A stretch of 10,503 nucleotides of DNA from positions 1 through 10,503 of the forward strand of contig CAJTUQ010000068.1 in assembly GCA_910579335.1 (NCBI GenBank), written 5' to 3'. The first letter of the stretch is position 1. Every line of letters starts with the position of its first letter. Origin of the DNA: an uncultured Dorea sp. (GTDB lineage: Bacteria > Bacillota > Clostridia > Lachnospirales > Lachnospiraceae). Under the pieces are notes generated by a model. That model saw nothing but the letters and a program-made list of their open reading frames with translations. It was not told where the DNA came from and ran no database searches. A program made the translations under genes and the position numbers. Below are positions 1 to 7,701 of the stretch, in pieces.

Positions 1-3000
1 TGATATCACGGTATTTTCTCATACCTGTACCCGCCGGGATATGCTTACCGATAATAACATTTTCTTTCAGTCCCACTAACGGGTCTACTTTGCCCTTAAT
101 AGCCGCTTCGGTAAGAACCTTCGTCGTCTCCTGGAAAGATGCCGCAGAAAGGAAGGAATTTGTAGCAAGAGACGCCTTTGTAATTCCAAGCATAATCTGC
201 TCGCCGGACGCCGGCTCTTTGCCTTCTTCTGCAAGTGCCTTGTTCGTATCTTCAAACTCAAGGATATCCACATTCGTTCCCGGAAGAAATTCGCTGTCTC
301 CCGCTTCCTCCACGCGTATTTTCTTCAGCATCTGCCGTACGATGACTTCGATATGCTTATCATTGATTTCAACACCCTGGAGCCTGTATACTCTCTGCAC
401 TTCCTGCAGCATATAATCCTGCACTGCGCGCAGACCCTTTATCTTCAGGATATCATGCGGATTCACGCTTCCCTCTGTCAGCTCGTCGCCTGCCTCAAGC
501 TCTGCGCCGTCCGCAATCTTGATTCGTGAACCGTAAGGAATCAGGTATGCCTTCGTCTCCCCGGTCTCATTGTTGGAAACAATAATTTCACGTTTCTTTT
601 TCGTATCATTAATCGTTGCAGTTCCGGCAAACTCCGTGATAATCGCAAGTCCCTTCGGCTTTCTCGCCTCGAAAAGCTCCTCGACACGGGGAAGACCCTG
701 TGTGATATCGTCACCCGCAACACCGCCCGTATGGAACGTACGCATCGTAAGCTGGGTACCCGGCTCTCCGATAGACTGGGCTGCGATAATACCAACTGCC
801 TCTCCTACCTGTACCGGTTCTCCGGTAGCCATATTCGCCCCATAACATTTTGCACAGATACCGTTGTGAGAGCGGCAGGTCAGAATGGTTCGAATCTTAA
901 TCTTCTTTAACGGACCGCCCTTTTCATCCACGCCGTTTTTCATAATAAGCTCTGCGCGCTTAGGAGTTACCATATGGTTTTTCTTCACAAGAACGTTGCC
1001 GTCCTTGTCTACGATATCCTCGCACAGATAACGGCCGGTAATCCGCTCCTTAAGACTCTCAATCTCTTCATTGCCGTCCATAAACGCCTTTACATACATG
1101 CCCGGAATCTCAGCGCCCTTCTCCACACAGTCAACCTCATGGATAATCAGCTCCTGGGATACATCCACAAGACGTCTTGTCAGGTATCCCGAATCGGCCG
1201 TACGAAGGGCGGTATCAGACAGACCTTTGCGCGCTCCGTGGGCGGACATAAAATACTCCAGTACGTCCAAGCCCTCACGGAAATTCGAACGAATCGGCAG
1301 CTCGATGGTACGTCCGGTCGTATCAGCCATAAGGCCGCGCATACCCGCAAGCTGTTTAATCTGCTTGTCAGAACCGCGGGCTCCCGAATCCGCCATCATA
1401 AAGATATTGTTATATTTATCCAAACCGGAAAGCAGCGCCTCGGTAAGCGCATCATCCGTCGCCTTCCATGTCTCCACAACTTCCTTGTAGCGCTCCTCCT
1501 CCGTGATAAGGCCGCGCTTGAAGTTCTTCGTAATCTTATCTACCGTATCCTGCGCTTCCTGAATCATCTGCGGCTTCTGCGGCGGCACCGTCATATCCGA
1601 AATGGATACCGTCATGGCTGCCCGCGTAGAATATTTATAACCGATTGATTTTACGGAATCCAGTACTTCTGCGGTAGCGGTTGAGCCGTGGGTATTGATT
1701 ACCTTTTCCAAAATCTGCTTTAACTGCTTCTTTCCCACGTGGAAATCCACCTCTAAAAGCAATACATTTTCCGGATTCTCCCTGTCCACAAAGCCCAAAT
1801 CCTGTGGGATGATTTCATTAAATAAAAACCTTCCCAGCGTCGACTCCACATTTCCTGTCTTTACCGTACCGTCCGCAAGCGTTTTAGAAACACGTACTTT
1901 TATCTTCGAATGAAGCGTAATGGCATTATTTTCATAGGCAAGGATTGCCTCGTTGACATTTTTAAATACCTTGCCCTCTCCTTTTGCTCCCGGCCTTTCC
2001 TGCGTCAGGTAATAGATGCCCAGCACCATGTCCTGTGAAGGGACCGCCACCGGTCCTCCGTCTGACGGCTTTAACAGGTTGTTCGGCGAGAGAAGCAAAA
2101 ACCGGCACTCCGCCTGCGCCTCGACAGACAATGGAAGATGGACAGCCATCTGGTCCCCGTCGAAATCGGCATTATACGCCGTACATACAAGCGGATGCAG
2201 CTTGATTGCCTTACCCTCTACAAGGATAGGCTCAAACGCCTGAATGCCAAGTCTGTGCAGCGTAGGGGCACGGTTTAGCATAACCGGATGCTCTTTGATG
2301 ACTTCCTCTAATACGTCCCATACCTCTGGCTGGAGACGCTCCACCATCTTCTTTGCATTTTTAATATTGTGCGCTGTTCCGTTCTGCACAAGCTCTTTCA
2401 TAACAAACGGCTTAAACAGCTCGATTGCCATTTCCTTTGGCAGGCCGCACTGGTAGATCTTAAGTTCCGGCCCTACGACAATAACGGAACGTCCTGAATA
2501 GTCGACACGTTTTCCGAGAAGATTCTGACGGAAGCGTCCGGATTTTCCCTTCAGCATGTCGGAAAGAGATTTCAATGCACGGTTTCCCGGTCCTGTTACC
2601 GGACGTCCGCGGCGTCCGTTATCAATCAGGGCATCCACCGCTTCCTGCAGCATTCTCTTTTCATTTCTTACGATAATGTCCGGCGCTCCCAGTTCAAGAA
2701 GGCGCTTAAGACGGTTATTTCTATTAATGATTCTCCTGTACAGGTCATTCAGGTCAGAGGTTGCAAAACGGCCTCCGTCAAGCTGTACCATCGGGCGAAG
2801 GTCAGGCGGAATTACCGGGATGTTCGTCATTATCATCCACTCTGGCTTATTTCCTGACTCGCGGAACGCCTCCACTACCTCCAGACGCTTCACGATCCGC
2901 GCACGTTTCTGGCCGGTCGCTCCCTTTAAACCTTCTGACAGTTCCTTGTACTCCTTCTCCAAATCGATGGCCTGCAAAAGCTCCTGAATAGATTCTGCAC

Positions 3001-3535
3001 CCATGCCTACCCTAAAATCGCTGCCGTAAGTTTCTCTTGCCTCCTGATACTCCTGCTCGGACAAGACCTGCTTATACTGAAGCTCCGTGCTGCCTTTATC
3101 CAATACAATATAAGAAGCAAAATACAAAACCTTCTCCAGAGTCCGCGGGGACAGATCAAGAATCAACCCCATACGGCTCGGAATCCCCTTAAAATACCAG
3201 ATATGGGACACCGGCGCCGCCAATGCGATATGGCCCATACGCTCGCGGCGCACGCTTGCCTTCGTAACCTCGACGCCGCATCGGTCACACACAACGCCTT
3301 TATAACGGATCTTCTTATACTTTCCGCAGTGGCATTCCCAGTCTTTGCTGGGCCCGAATATCTTTTCGCAGAACAATCCGTCTTTCTCCGGCTTTAATGT
3401 TCTGTAATTAATCGTCTCCGGCTTTGTTACCTCTCCCTTGGACCATTCTAAAATCTTTTCGGGTGATGCCAAACCTATCTTGATTGCATCAAAAACCATC
3501 GGCTGAAAAGTTTGCTGGTTATTATTTTCTGGCAT
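1..3535 (-). CDS. rpoC: RNA polymerase beta' subunit, partial (C-terminus beyond window)
   Basis: This is the beta' subunit of RNA polymerase, which forms the active site and clamp together with beta. The frame is open from the ATG at 3535 to the window edge, giving 1178 codons with no stop. Visible in order are the N-terminal zinc site (C68, C70, C83, C86), the catalytic NADFDGD motif with Mg-binding D457, D459 and D461, a second zinc site (C803, C887, C894, C897), and the trigger loop with M931, R932 and H935. The visible part ends in the conserved IPAGTG block, so only the last few tens of residues should be missing compared with B. subtilis RpoC (about 1200 aa). The spacing of these motifs matches E. 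coli within a few residues, which argues against frameshifts. The start is preceded by an AAAGGGG ribosome binding site, 14 nt after the rpoB stop, so it is co-transcribed with rpoB. The large proteobacterial insert is absent. Confidence 0.98.
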   Translation of the reverse strand, partial: MPENNNQQTFQPMVFDAIKIGLASPEKILEWSKGEVTKPETINYRTLKPEKDGLFCEKIFGPSKDWECHCGKYKKIRYKGVVCDRCGVEVTKASVRRERMGHIALAAPVSHIWYFKGIPSRMGLILDLSPRTLEKVLYFASYIVLDKGSTELQYKQVLSEQEYQEARETYGSDFRVGMGAESIQELLQAIDLEKEYKELSEGLKGATGQKRARIVKRLEVVEAFRESGNKPEWMIMTNIPVIPPDLRPMVQLDGGRFATSDLNDLYRRIINRNNRLKRLLELGAPDIIVRNEKRMLQEAVDALIDNGRRGRPVTGPGNRALKSLSDMLKGKSGRFRQNLLGKRVDYSGRSVIVVGPELKIYQCGLPKEMAIELFKPFVMKELVQNGTAHNIKNAKKMVERLQPEVWDVLEEVIKEHPVMLNRAPTLHRLGIQAFEPILVEGKAIKLHPLVCTAYNADFDGDQMAVHLPLSVEAQAECRFLLLSPNNLLKPSDGGPVAVPSQDMVLGIYYLTQERPGAKGEGKVFKNVNEAILAYENNAITLHSKIKVRVSKTLADGTVKTGNVESTLGRFLFNEIIPQDLGFVDRENPENVLLLEVDFHVGKKQLKQILEKVINTHGSTATAEVLDSVKSIGYKYSTRAAMTVSISDMTVPPQKPQMIQEAQDTVDKITKNFKRGLITEEERYKEVVETWKATDDALTEALLSGLDKYNNIFMMADSGARGSDKQIKQLAGMRGLMADTTGRTIELPIRSNFREGLDVLEYFMSAHGARKGLSDTALRTADSGYLTRRLVDVSQELIIHEVDCVEKGAEIPGMYVKAFMDGNEEIESLKERITGRYLCEDIVDKDGNVLVKKNHMVTPKRAELIMKNGVDEKGGPLKKIKIRTILTCRSHNGICAKCYGANMATGEPVQVGEAVGIIAAQSIGEPGTQLTMRTFHTGGVAGDDITQGLPRVEELFEARKPKGLAIITEFAGTATINDTKKKREIIVSNNETGETKAYLIPYGSRIKIADGAELEAGDELTEGSVNPHDILKIKGLRAVQDYMLQEVQRVYRLQGVEINDKHIEVIVRQMLKKIRVEEAGDSEFLPGTNVDILEFEDTNKALAEEGKEPASGEQIMLGITKASLATNSFLSAASFQETTKVLTEAAIKGKVDPLVGLKENVIIGKHIPAGTGMRKYRDI

Positions 3536-3549
3536 ATCGGCACCCCTTT
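3536..3549 (-). promoter_or_regulatory. rpoB-rpoC intercistronic spacer with rpoC ribosome binding site
   Basis: Only 14 nt separate the rpoB TAG from the rpoC ATG. On the minus strand the spacer reads AAAGGGGTGCCGAT, whose AAGGGG core is a good ribosome binding site and fixes the rpoC start at 3535. There is no room for a promoter or terminator, which supports one rpoBC transcript. Confidence 0.8.
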
Positions 3550-6500
3550 CTACATATCATCCGACAAATCATTATATGCATAATCCTCAGTTTCCTCAAA
3601 ATCCACATCGAAGTCATCCTCGTACTCATCGTCCGTCTCGACATCGACAAGTTCTTCTCCCTGAAATTCCTGCTCTGTATATCCCTGTCGTCCAAGGTCG
3701 TCCTCATCGTTATATTTTCTGTCTCCCTCTATCAGCGAGCGGAAGTCCGTCTCACCCATATCAACAGTCTCCATAATCTCAACCTCGGTATTATCATCGC
3801 GGAGCACTCTTACATCAAGTCCGAGTGACTGCAGCTCCTTAAGAAGTACCTTGAAGGACTCCGGAATACCCGGCTCAGGGATATTCTCCCCTTTGATAAT
3901 CGCTTCATAAGTTTTCACACGGCCCACAACGTCATCTGATTTCACCGTCAGGATTTCCTGAAGCGTATAAGATGCACCGTATGCTTCAAGAGCCCACACC
4001 TCCATCTCACCGAAACGCTGTCCGCCGAACTGCGCTTTACCGCCCAGCGGCTGCTGTGTAACCAGCGAATAAGGTCCTGTGGAACGCGCATGGATTTTGT
4101 CGTCAACAAGATGGTGAAGCTTCAGGTAATGCATGTGCCCAATCGTAACCGGACTGTCAAAATACTCTCCGCTTCTTCCGTCGCGCAGCCGCACCTTGCC
4201 GTCCCTGGAAATCGGAACTCCTTTCCACAGTTTCCTGTGCTCACGGTTCTCCGACAGATATTCCAAAACCTCAGGAAGCAGTTCGTCCTTATGCTTAGCC
4301 TCAAATTCATCCCAGCTTAAGTTTACATAATCATTTGCAAGATCAAGCGTATCCATGATGTCGTTCTCATCTGCGCCATCAAATACCGGCGTGGCAATAT
4401 TAAACCCAAGCGCTTTCGCCGCCAGTGACAGATGGATTTCCAACACCTGTCCGATGTTCATACGCGAAGGCACGCCCAGCGGATTCAGCACGATATCAAG
4501 CGGCCGTCCGTTCGGAAGGAACGGCATATCCTCTACAGGCAGCACACGGGAAACAACACCTTTGTTACCGTGGCGTCCGGCCATTTTATCTCCGACGGAA
4601 ATCTTTCTCTTCTGCGCAATATAGATTCTTACGGACTGGTTAACACCTGGTGAAAGCTCGTCGCCGTTCTCCCTGGTAAACACCTTTGCATCCACTACGA
4701 TTCCGTACTCGCCATGCGGGACTTTCAGGGAAGTGTCCCTTACCTCCCTGGCCTTCTCGCCGAAAATCGCGCGGAGAAGACGTTCTTCCGCCGTAAGTTC
4801 CGTCTCTCCCTTCGGCGTAACCTTTCCTACCAGTATATCCCCGGCACGGACTTCGGCGCCTATGCGGATGATTCCTCTCTCATCCAAATCCTTCAGCGCA
4901 TCGTCGCCAACACCTGGAATATCGCGGGTAATTTCCTCCGGCCCAAGCTTGGTATCGCGGGCCTCCGCCTCATATTCCTCAATATGCACAGACGTATATA
5001 CGTCGTCCTGAACCAATCTCTCACTTAACAGTACGGCGTCCTCATAGTTGTAGCCCTCCCATGTCATAAATCCGATGAGCGGGTTCTTTCCGAGAGCCAT
5101 CTCCCCGTTAGAAGTAGACGGACCGTCTGCAATCACATCGCCTGCTTCTACCTTATCGCCCTTAAATACAATCGGTCTCTGGTTATAGCAGTTGCTCTGG
5201 TTGCTGCGAAGGAACTTCGTCAGCTTATATTTCTTAGTATTGCCATCATTCTGGCGGATAATAATCTCTTTTGAGGTGGAACGCTCAACCGTGCCGCCTT
5301 CCTCTGCGACCACGCATACTCCTGAGTCGACCGCCGATTTCTCTTCCATACCTGTCCCTACGACCGGCGCCTCTGTTATAAGAAGAGGCACTGCCTGACG
5401 CTGCATATTGGAACCCATCAGTGCACGGTTCGCATCATCATTCTCAAGGAACGGAATCAGCGCTGTAGCCACAGAAAACACCATTTTCGGGGAAACGTCC
5501 ATATAATCAAACATTTTCCGCTCATATTCCTGCGTTTCCTCGCGATAACGCCCGGATACGTTTTTACGGACAAAATGTCCATCCGCATCCAGCTGCTCGT
5601 TCGCCTGCGCCACATGGTAGTTATCCTCTTCGTCAGCCGTCATATATACGACTTCATCCGTGACAACCGGATTCTGCGGATCATCATGGTTGATTTTCCG
5701 GTACGGAGCTTCCACGAATCCGTACTGATTGATTCTTGCATAACATGCCAGCGAGTTAATCAATCCGATATTCGGTCCTTCAGGCGTCTCAATCGGGCAC
5801 ATTCTCCCATAATGGGAATAGTGTACGTCGCGGACCTCGAACCCTGCGCGGTCTCTTGAGAGTCCTCCCGGTCCCAGAGCCGACAGACGCCGTTTGTGCG
5901 TCAGCTCTCCAAGCGGATTGTTCTGATCCATAAACTGTGACAGCTGCGAGGAGCCGAAGAACTCCTTTACCGCCGCTGTTACCGGCTTTATATTAATCAA
6001 TGACTGGGGGGATATCCCCTCTAAATCTTGTGTGGTCATTCTTTCGCGCACGACCCTTTCAAGCCTTGACAGGCCGATTCTGTACTGGTTCTGCAAAAGT
6101 TCGCCCACCGCGCGGATTCGTCTGTTGCCGAGATGGTCAATATCATCATCATTGCCAAGCCCGTATTCCAGATGCATATTATAATTAATCGATGCAAGAA
6201 TATCTTCCTTGGTAATGTGCTTTGGAATCAAGTCATGGATGTCTCTTCTGATTGCATCTTTAAGCTCGTCAATATCGCCTGCCGTCTCCTCCAAAAGGCC
6301 GGCCAGCACAGGATAATACACAAGCTCGGTCACGCCGACCTCTTTCGGCTCGATATCCACCACCGACGTAATGTCAACCATCATGTTGGAGAGAACTTTG
6401 ATATTCCTCTCCTCATCCGGTCTTTCAATCCACACATAAGGAACGGCCGCATTCTGGATTTCATCCGCAAGCTCCCTTGTAACCTTTGTTCCCGCCTTTG

Positions 6501-7422
6501 CAAGGACCTCGCCTGTGAGCACGCTTACTACGTCCTCTGCAAGGACCTGTCTGTTAATGCGGTTTCTCAATAAAAGCTTCTTATTAAATTTATAGCGTCC
6601 AACCTTCGCCAAATCATAACGTCTGGGATCGAAAAACATGCTTGTAATCAAGCTTTCCGCACTGTCCACAGCCAACGGCTCTCCCGGACGGATTTTTTTA
6701 TAAAGCTCCAGAAGGCCTTCCTGATAATTTGTAGCCGCATCTTTCTCAAAACTTGCCAGAATCTTCGGCTCCTCGCCGAAAATGTCAATAATCTCTGGAT
6801 TTGTGCCGATACCCAGCGCACGGATTAATACAGTAATCGGCACCTTTCTCGTTCTATCTACTCGTACATAAAAAACGTCATTGGAATCCGTCTCATACTC
6901 CAGCCACGCACCGCGGTTAGGAATGACAGTGGATGAATACAGTTTTTTTCCTAATTTATCATGGGCAATCGCATAATAAATACCGGGGGAACGAACCAAC
7001 TGACTTACGATAACACGCTCAGCCCCGTTGATTACAAATGTACCGGTACTTGTCATCAGTGGCAAATCTCCCATGAAGATTTCATGTTCATTAATCTCGT
7101 CTGTTTCCTTATTGTGGAGCCTTACACGCACCTTTAAAGGCGCAGCATAAGTCGCATCACGTTCTTTACACTCTTCTATCGTGTACTTTACGTCATCCTC
7201 GCACAGCGTAAAATCTACAAATTCCAGACTCAGATGACCGCTGTAATCTGCAATCGGTGAAATATCATCAAATACTTCTTTTAATCCCTCGTCAAGAAAC
7301 CAATGATAGGAATCTTTCTGGACTTCAATCAAATTCGGCATCTGAAGAACTTCTTTTTGTCTGGAATAGCTCATGCGGGAACTTTTTCCACTTTTAATGG
7401 GACGAATTCTGTTTTTCTCCAT
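3550..7422 (-). CDS. rpoB: RNA polymerase beta subunit
   Basis: This is the complete 1290-residue beta subunit of RNA polymerase. The N-terminus closely follows the Firmicutes pattern (PNLIE, WFLDEGL, NGAERVIVSQLVRSPG). The rifampicin pocket lies around residues 490-525 and is wild type at D499, H509 and S514 (E. coli D516, H526, S531). E794 and D795 correspond to the secondary-channel acidic pair in the NYED motif. K946 and K954 in GDKMAGRHGNKG match the active-site lysines K1065 and K1073 of E. coli. The C-terminal GGQRFGEMEVWALEAYGA block that contacts beta' is intact. The protein is about 100 residues longer than B. subtilis RpoB; part of this is an acidic tail, with 19 of the last 35 residues Asp or Glu. 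The ATG at 7422 follows a GAGGAG ribosome binding site about 12 nt upstream. The gene is first in an rpoBC transcript with its own upstream promoter. Confidence 0.99.
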   Translation of the reverse strand: MEKNRIRPIKSGKSSRMSYSRQKEVLQMPNLIEVQKDSYHWFLDEGLKEVFDDISPIADYSGHLSLEFVDFTLCEDDVKYTIEECKERDATYAAPLKVRVRLHNKETDEINEHEIFMGDLPLMTSTGTFVINGAERVIVSQLVRSPGIYYAIAHDKLGKKLYSSTVIPNRGAWLEYETDSNDVFYVRVDRTRKVPITVLIRALGIGTNPEIIDIFGEEPKILASFEKDAATNYQEGLLELYKKIRPGEPLAVDSAESLITSMFFDPRRYDLAKVGRYKFNKKLLLRNRINRQVLAEDVVSVLTGEVLAKAGTKVTRELADEIQNAAVPYVWIERPDEERNIKVLSNMMVDITSVVDIEPKEVGVTELVYYPVLAGLLEETAGDIDELKDAIRRDIHDLIPKHITKEDILASINYNMHLEYGLGNDDDIDHLGNRRIRAVGELLQNQYRIGLSRLERVVRERMTTQDLEGISPQSLINIKPVTAAVKEFFGSSQLSQFMDQNNPLGELTHKRRLSALGPGGLSRDRAGFEVRDVHYSHYGRMCPIETPEGPNIGLINSLACYARINQYGFVEAPYRKINHDDPQNPVVTDEVVYMTADEEDNYHVAQANEQLDADGHFVRKNVSGRYREETQEYERKMFDYMDVSPKMVFSVATALIPFLENDDANRALMGSNMQRQAVPLLITEAPVVGTGMEEKSAVDSGVCVVAEEGGTVERSTSKEIIIRQNDGNTKKYKLTKFLRSNQSNCYNQRPIVFKGDKVEAGDVIADGPSTSNGEMALGKNPLIGFMTWEGYNYEDAVLLSERLVQDDVYTSVHIEEYEAEARDTKLGPEEITRDIPGVGDDALKDLDERGIIRIGAEVRAGDILVGKVTPKGETELTAEERLLRAIFGEKAREVRDTSLKVPHGEYGIVVDAKVFTRENGDELSPGVNQSVRIYIAQKRKISVGDKMAGRHGNKGVVSRVLPVEDMPFLPNGRPLDIVLNPLGVPSRMNIGQVLEIHLSLAAKALGFNIATPVFDGADENDIMDTLDLANDYVNLSWDEFEAKHKDELLPEVLEYLSENREHRKLWKGVPISRDGKVRLRDGRSGEYFDSPVTIGHMHYLKLHHLVDDKIHARSTGPYSLVTQQPLGGKAQFGGQRFGEMEVWALEAYGASYTLQEILTVKSDDVVGRVKTYEAIIKGENIPEPGIPESFKVLLKELQSLGLDVRVLRDDNTEVEIMETVDMGETDFRSLIEGDRKYNDEDDLGRQGYTEQEFQGEELVDVETDDEYEDDFDVDFEETEDYAYNDLSDDM

Positions 7423-7556
7423 ATTGACGTTTCACTCCTCGTTTATTTTTTTGTGGGCAGCGAATTGCCCGTAAATCTTGCACTTCCACATATTTCACTA
7501 TTTGTCAAGTTATTTTTTCATGCAAATTCACGGCAGAACTTTCCACAATAGCGCAT
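7423..7556 (-). promoter_or_regulatory. Predicted 5' leader of the rpoBC mRNA
   Basis: If transcription starts a few bases after the -10 box at 7567-7562, the rpoB mRNA carries an untranslated leader of about 130 nt. It contains a small hairpin (7470-7455), an A-rich stretch and then the GAGGAG ribosome binding site (7440-7435). A third TTGACA (7508-7503) lies inside it but has no convincing -10 box. I recognise no known riboswitch or ribosomal-protein binding leader. The extent depends on an inferred start site. Confidence 0.45.
7455..7470 (-). other. Small hairpin in the rpoB leader
   Basis: GGGCA and TGCCC pair as a 5-bp stem around a 6-nt loop (ATTCGC on the transcribed strand). It sits 15 nt before the rpoB ribosome binding site and is followed by an A-run, not a T-run, so it is not a terminator. 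It could stabilise the mRNA 5' region or be incidental. Confidence 0.45.
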
Positions 7557-7561
7557 TTTTT

Positions 7562-7591
7562 ATAATAGCATAGCTTTGTCAAGCTTGTCAA
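7562..7591 (-). promoter_or_regulatory. Predicted sigma-A promoter of rpoBC
   Basis: On the minus strand a perfect -35 box TTGACA (7591-7586) is followed after 18 bp by TATTAT (7567-7562), a good -10 box. A second perfect TTGACA overlaps the spacer (7582-7577), making the tandem TTGACAAGCTTGACAAAGC, but it is too close to the -10 box to be the main -35. The upstream sequence is AT-rich with a T-run, which could act as an UP element. The site lies between the sugar-kinase terminator and rpoB, as expected for an independent rpoBC promoter. Confidence 0.7.
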
Positions 7592-7648
7592 CCAAAAAAG
7601 TCCCATTTTTTGCTATTTGCTATCAGTAAATAACACGCCTCAATAACA

Positions 7649-7697
7649 GAAAAAGACGCAGGGCGCTTTCAAGCAAAACTGCCCCGCATCTTTTTTC
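7649..7697 (-). terminator. Rho-independent terminator after the FGGY kinase gene
   Basis: On the minus strand a 10-bp stem (GATGCGGGGC pairing with GCCCTGCGTC, two G-U wobbles) is extended by A-U pairs and encloses a loop of about 16 nt. It is followed by TTTTTC. The element starts within a few bases of the kinase stop codon and ends about 57 bp before the rpoB promoter, closing the sugar operon. The A-run at its 5' side gives a T-run on the plus strand, so it could act in both directions. Confidence 0.85.
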
Positions 7698-7701
7698 CTT
7701 C

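Noticed and set aside
974..1648. Plus-strand open frame (224 codons) opposite rpoC
   Set aside because: It lies wholly antisense to conserved rpoC sequence, with no recognisable protein family and a composition typical of a reverse-strand shadow.
7503..7508. Third TTGACA as a second rpoB promoter
   Set aside because: No acceptable -10 hexamer is found 16-19 bp downstream; the 17-bp position reads AAGTGC.
7505..7531. Possible 8-codon leader peptide (GTG start) in the rpoB leader
   Set aside because: The upstream GGAAAG is a weak ribosome binding site, the peptide has no regulatory codon run and no terminator or antiterminator pair follows. Chance occurrence is likely.
7658..7673. CcpA cre-like sequence TTGAAAGCGCCCTGCG
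   Set aside because: It matches only one half of the cre consensus and lies in the terminator loop and 3' stem arm after the operon, where it is explained by the hairpin.
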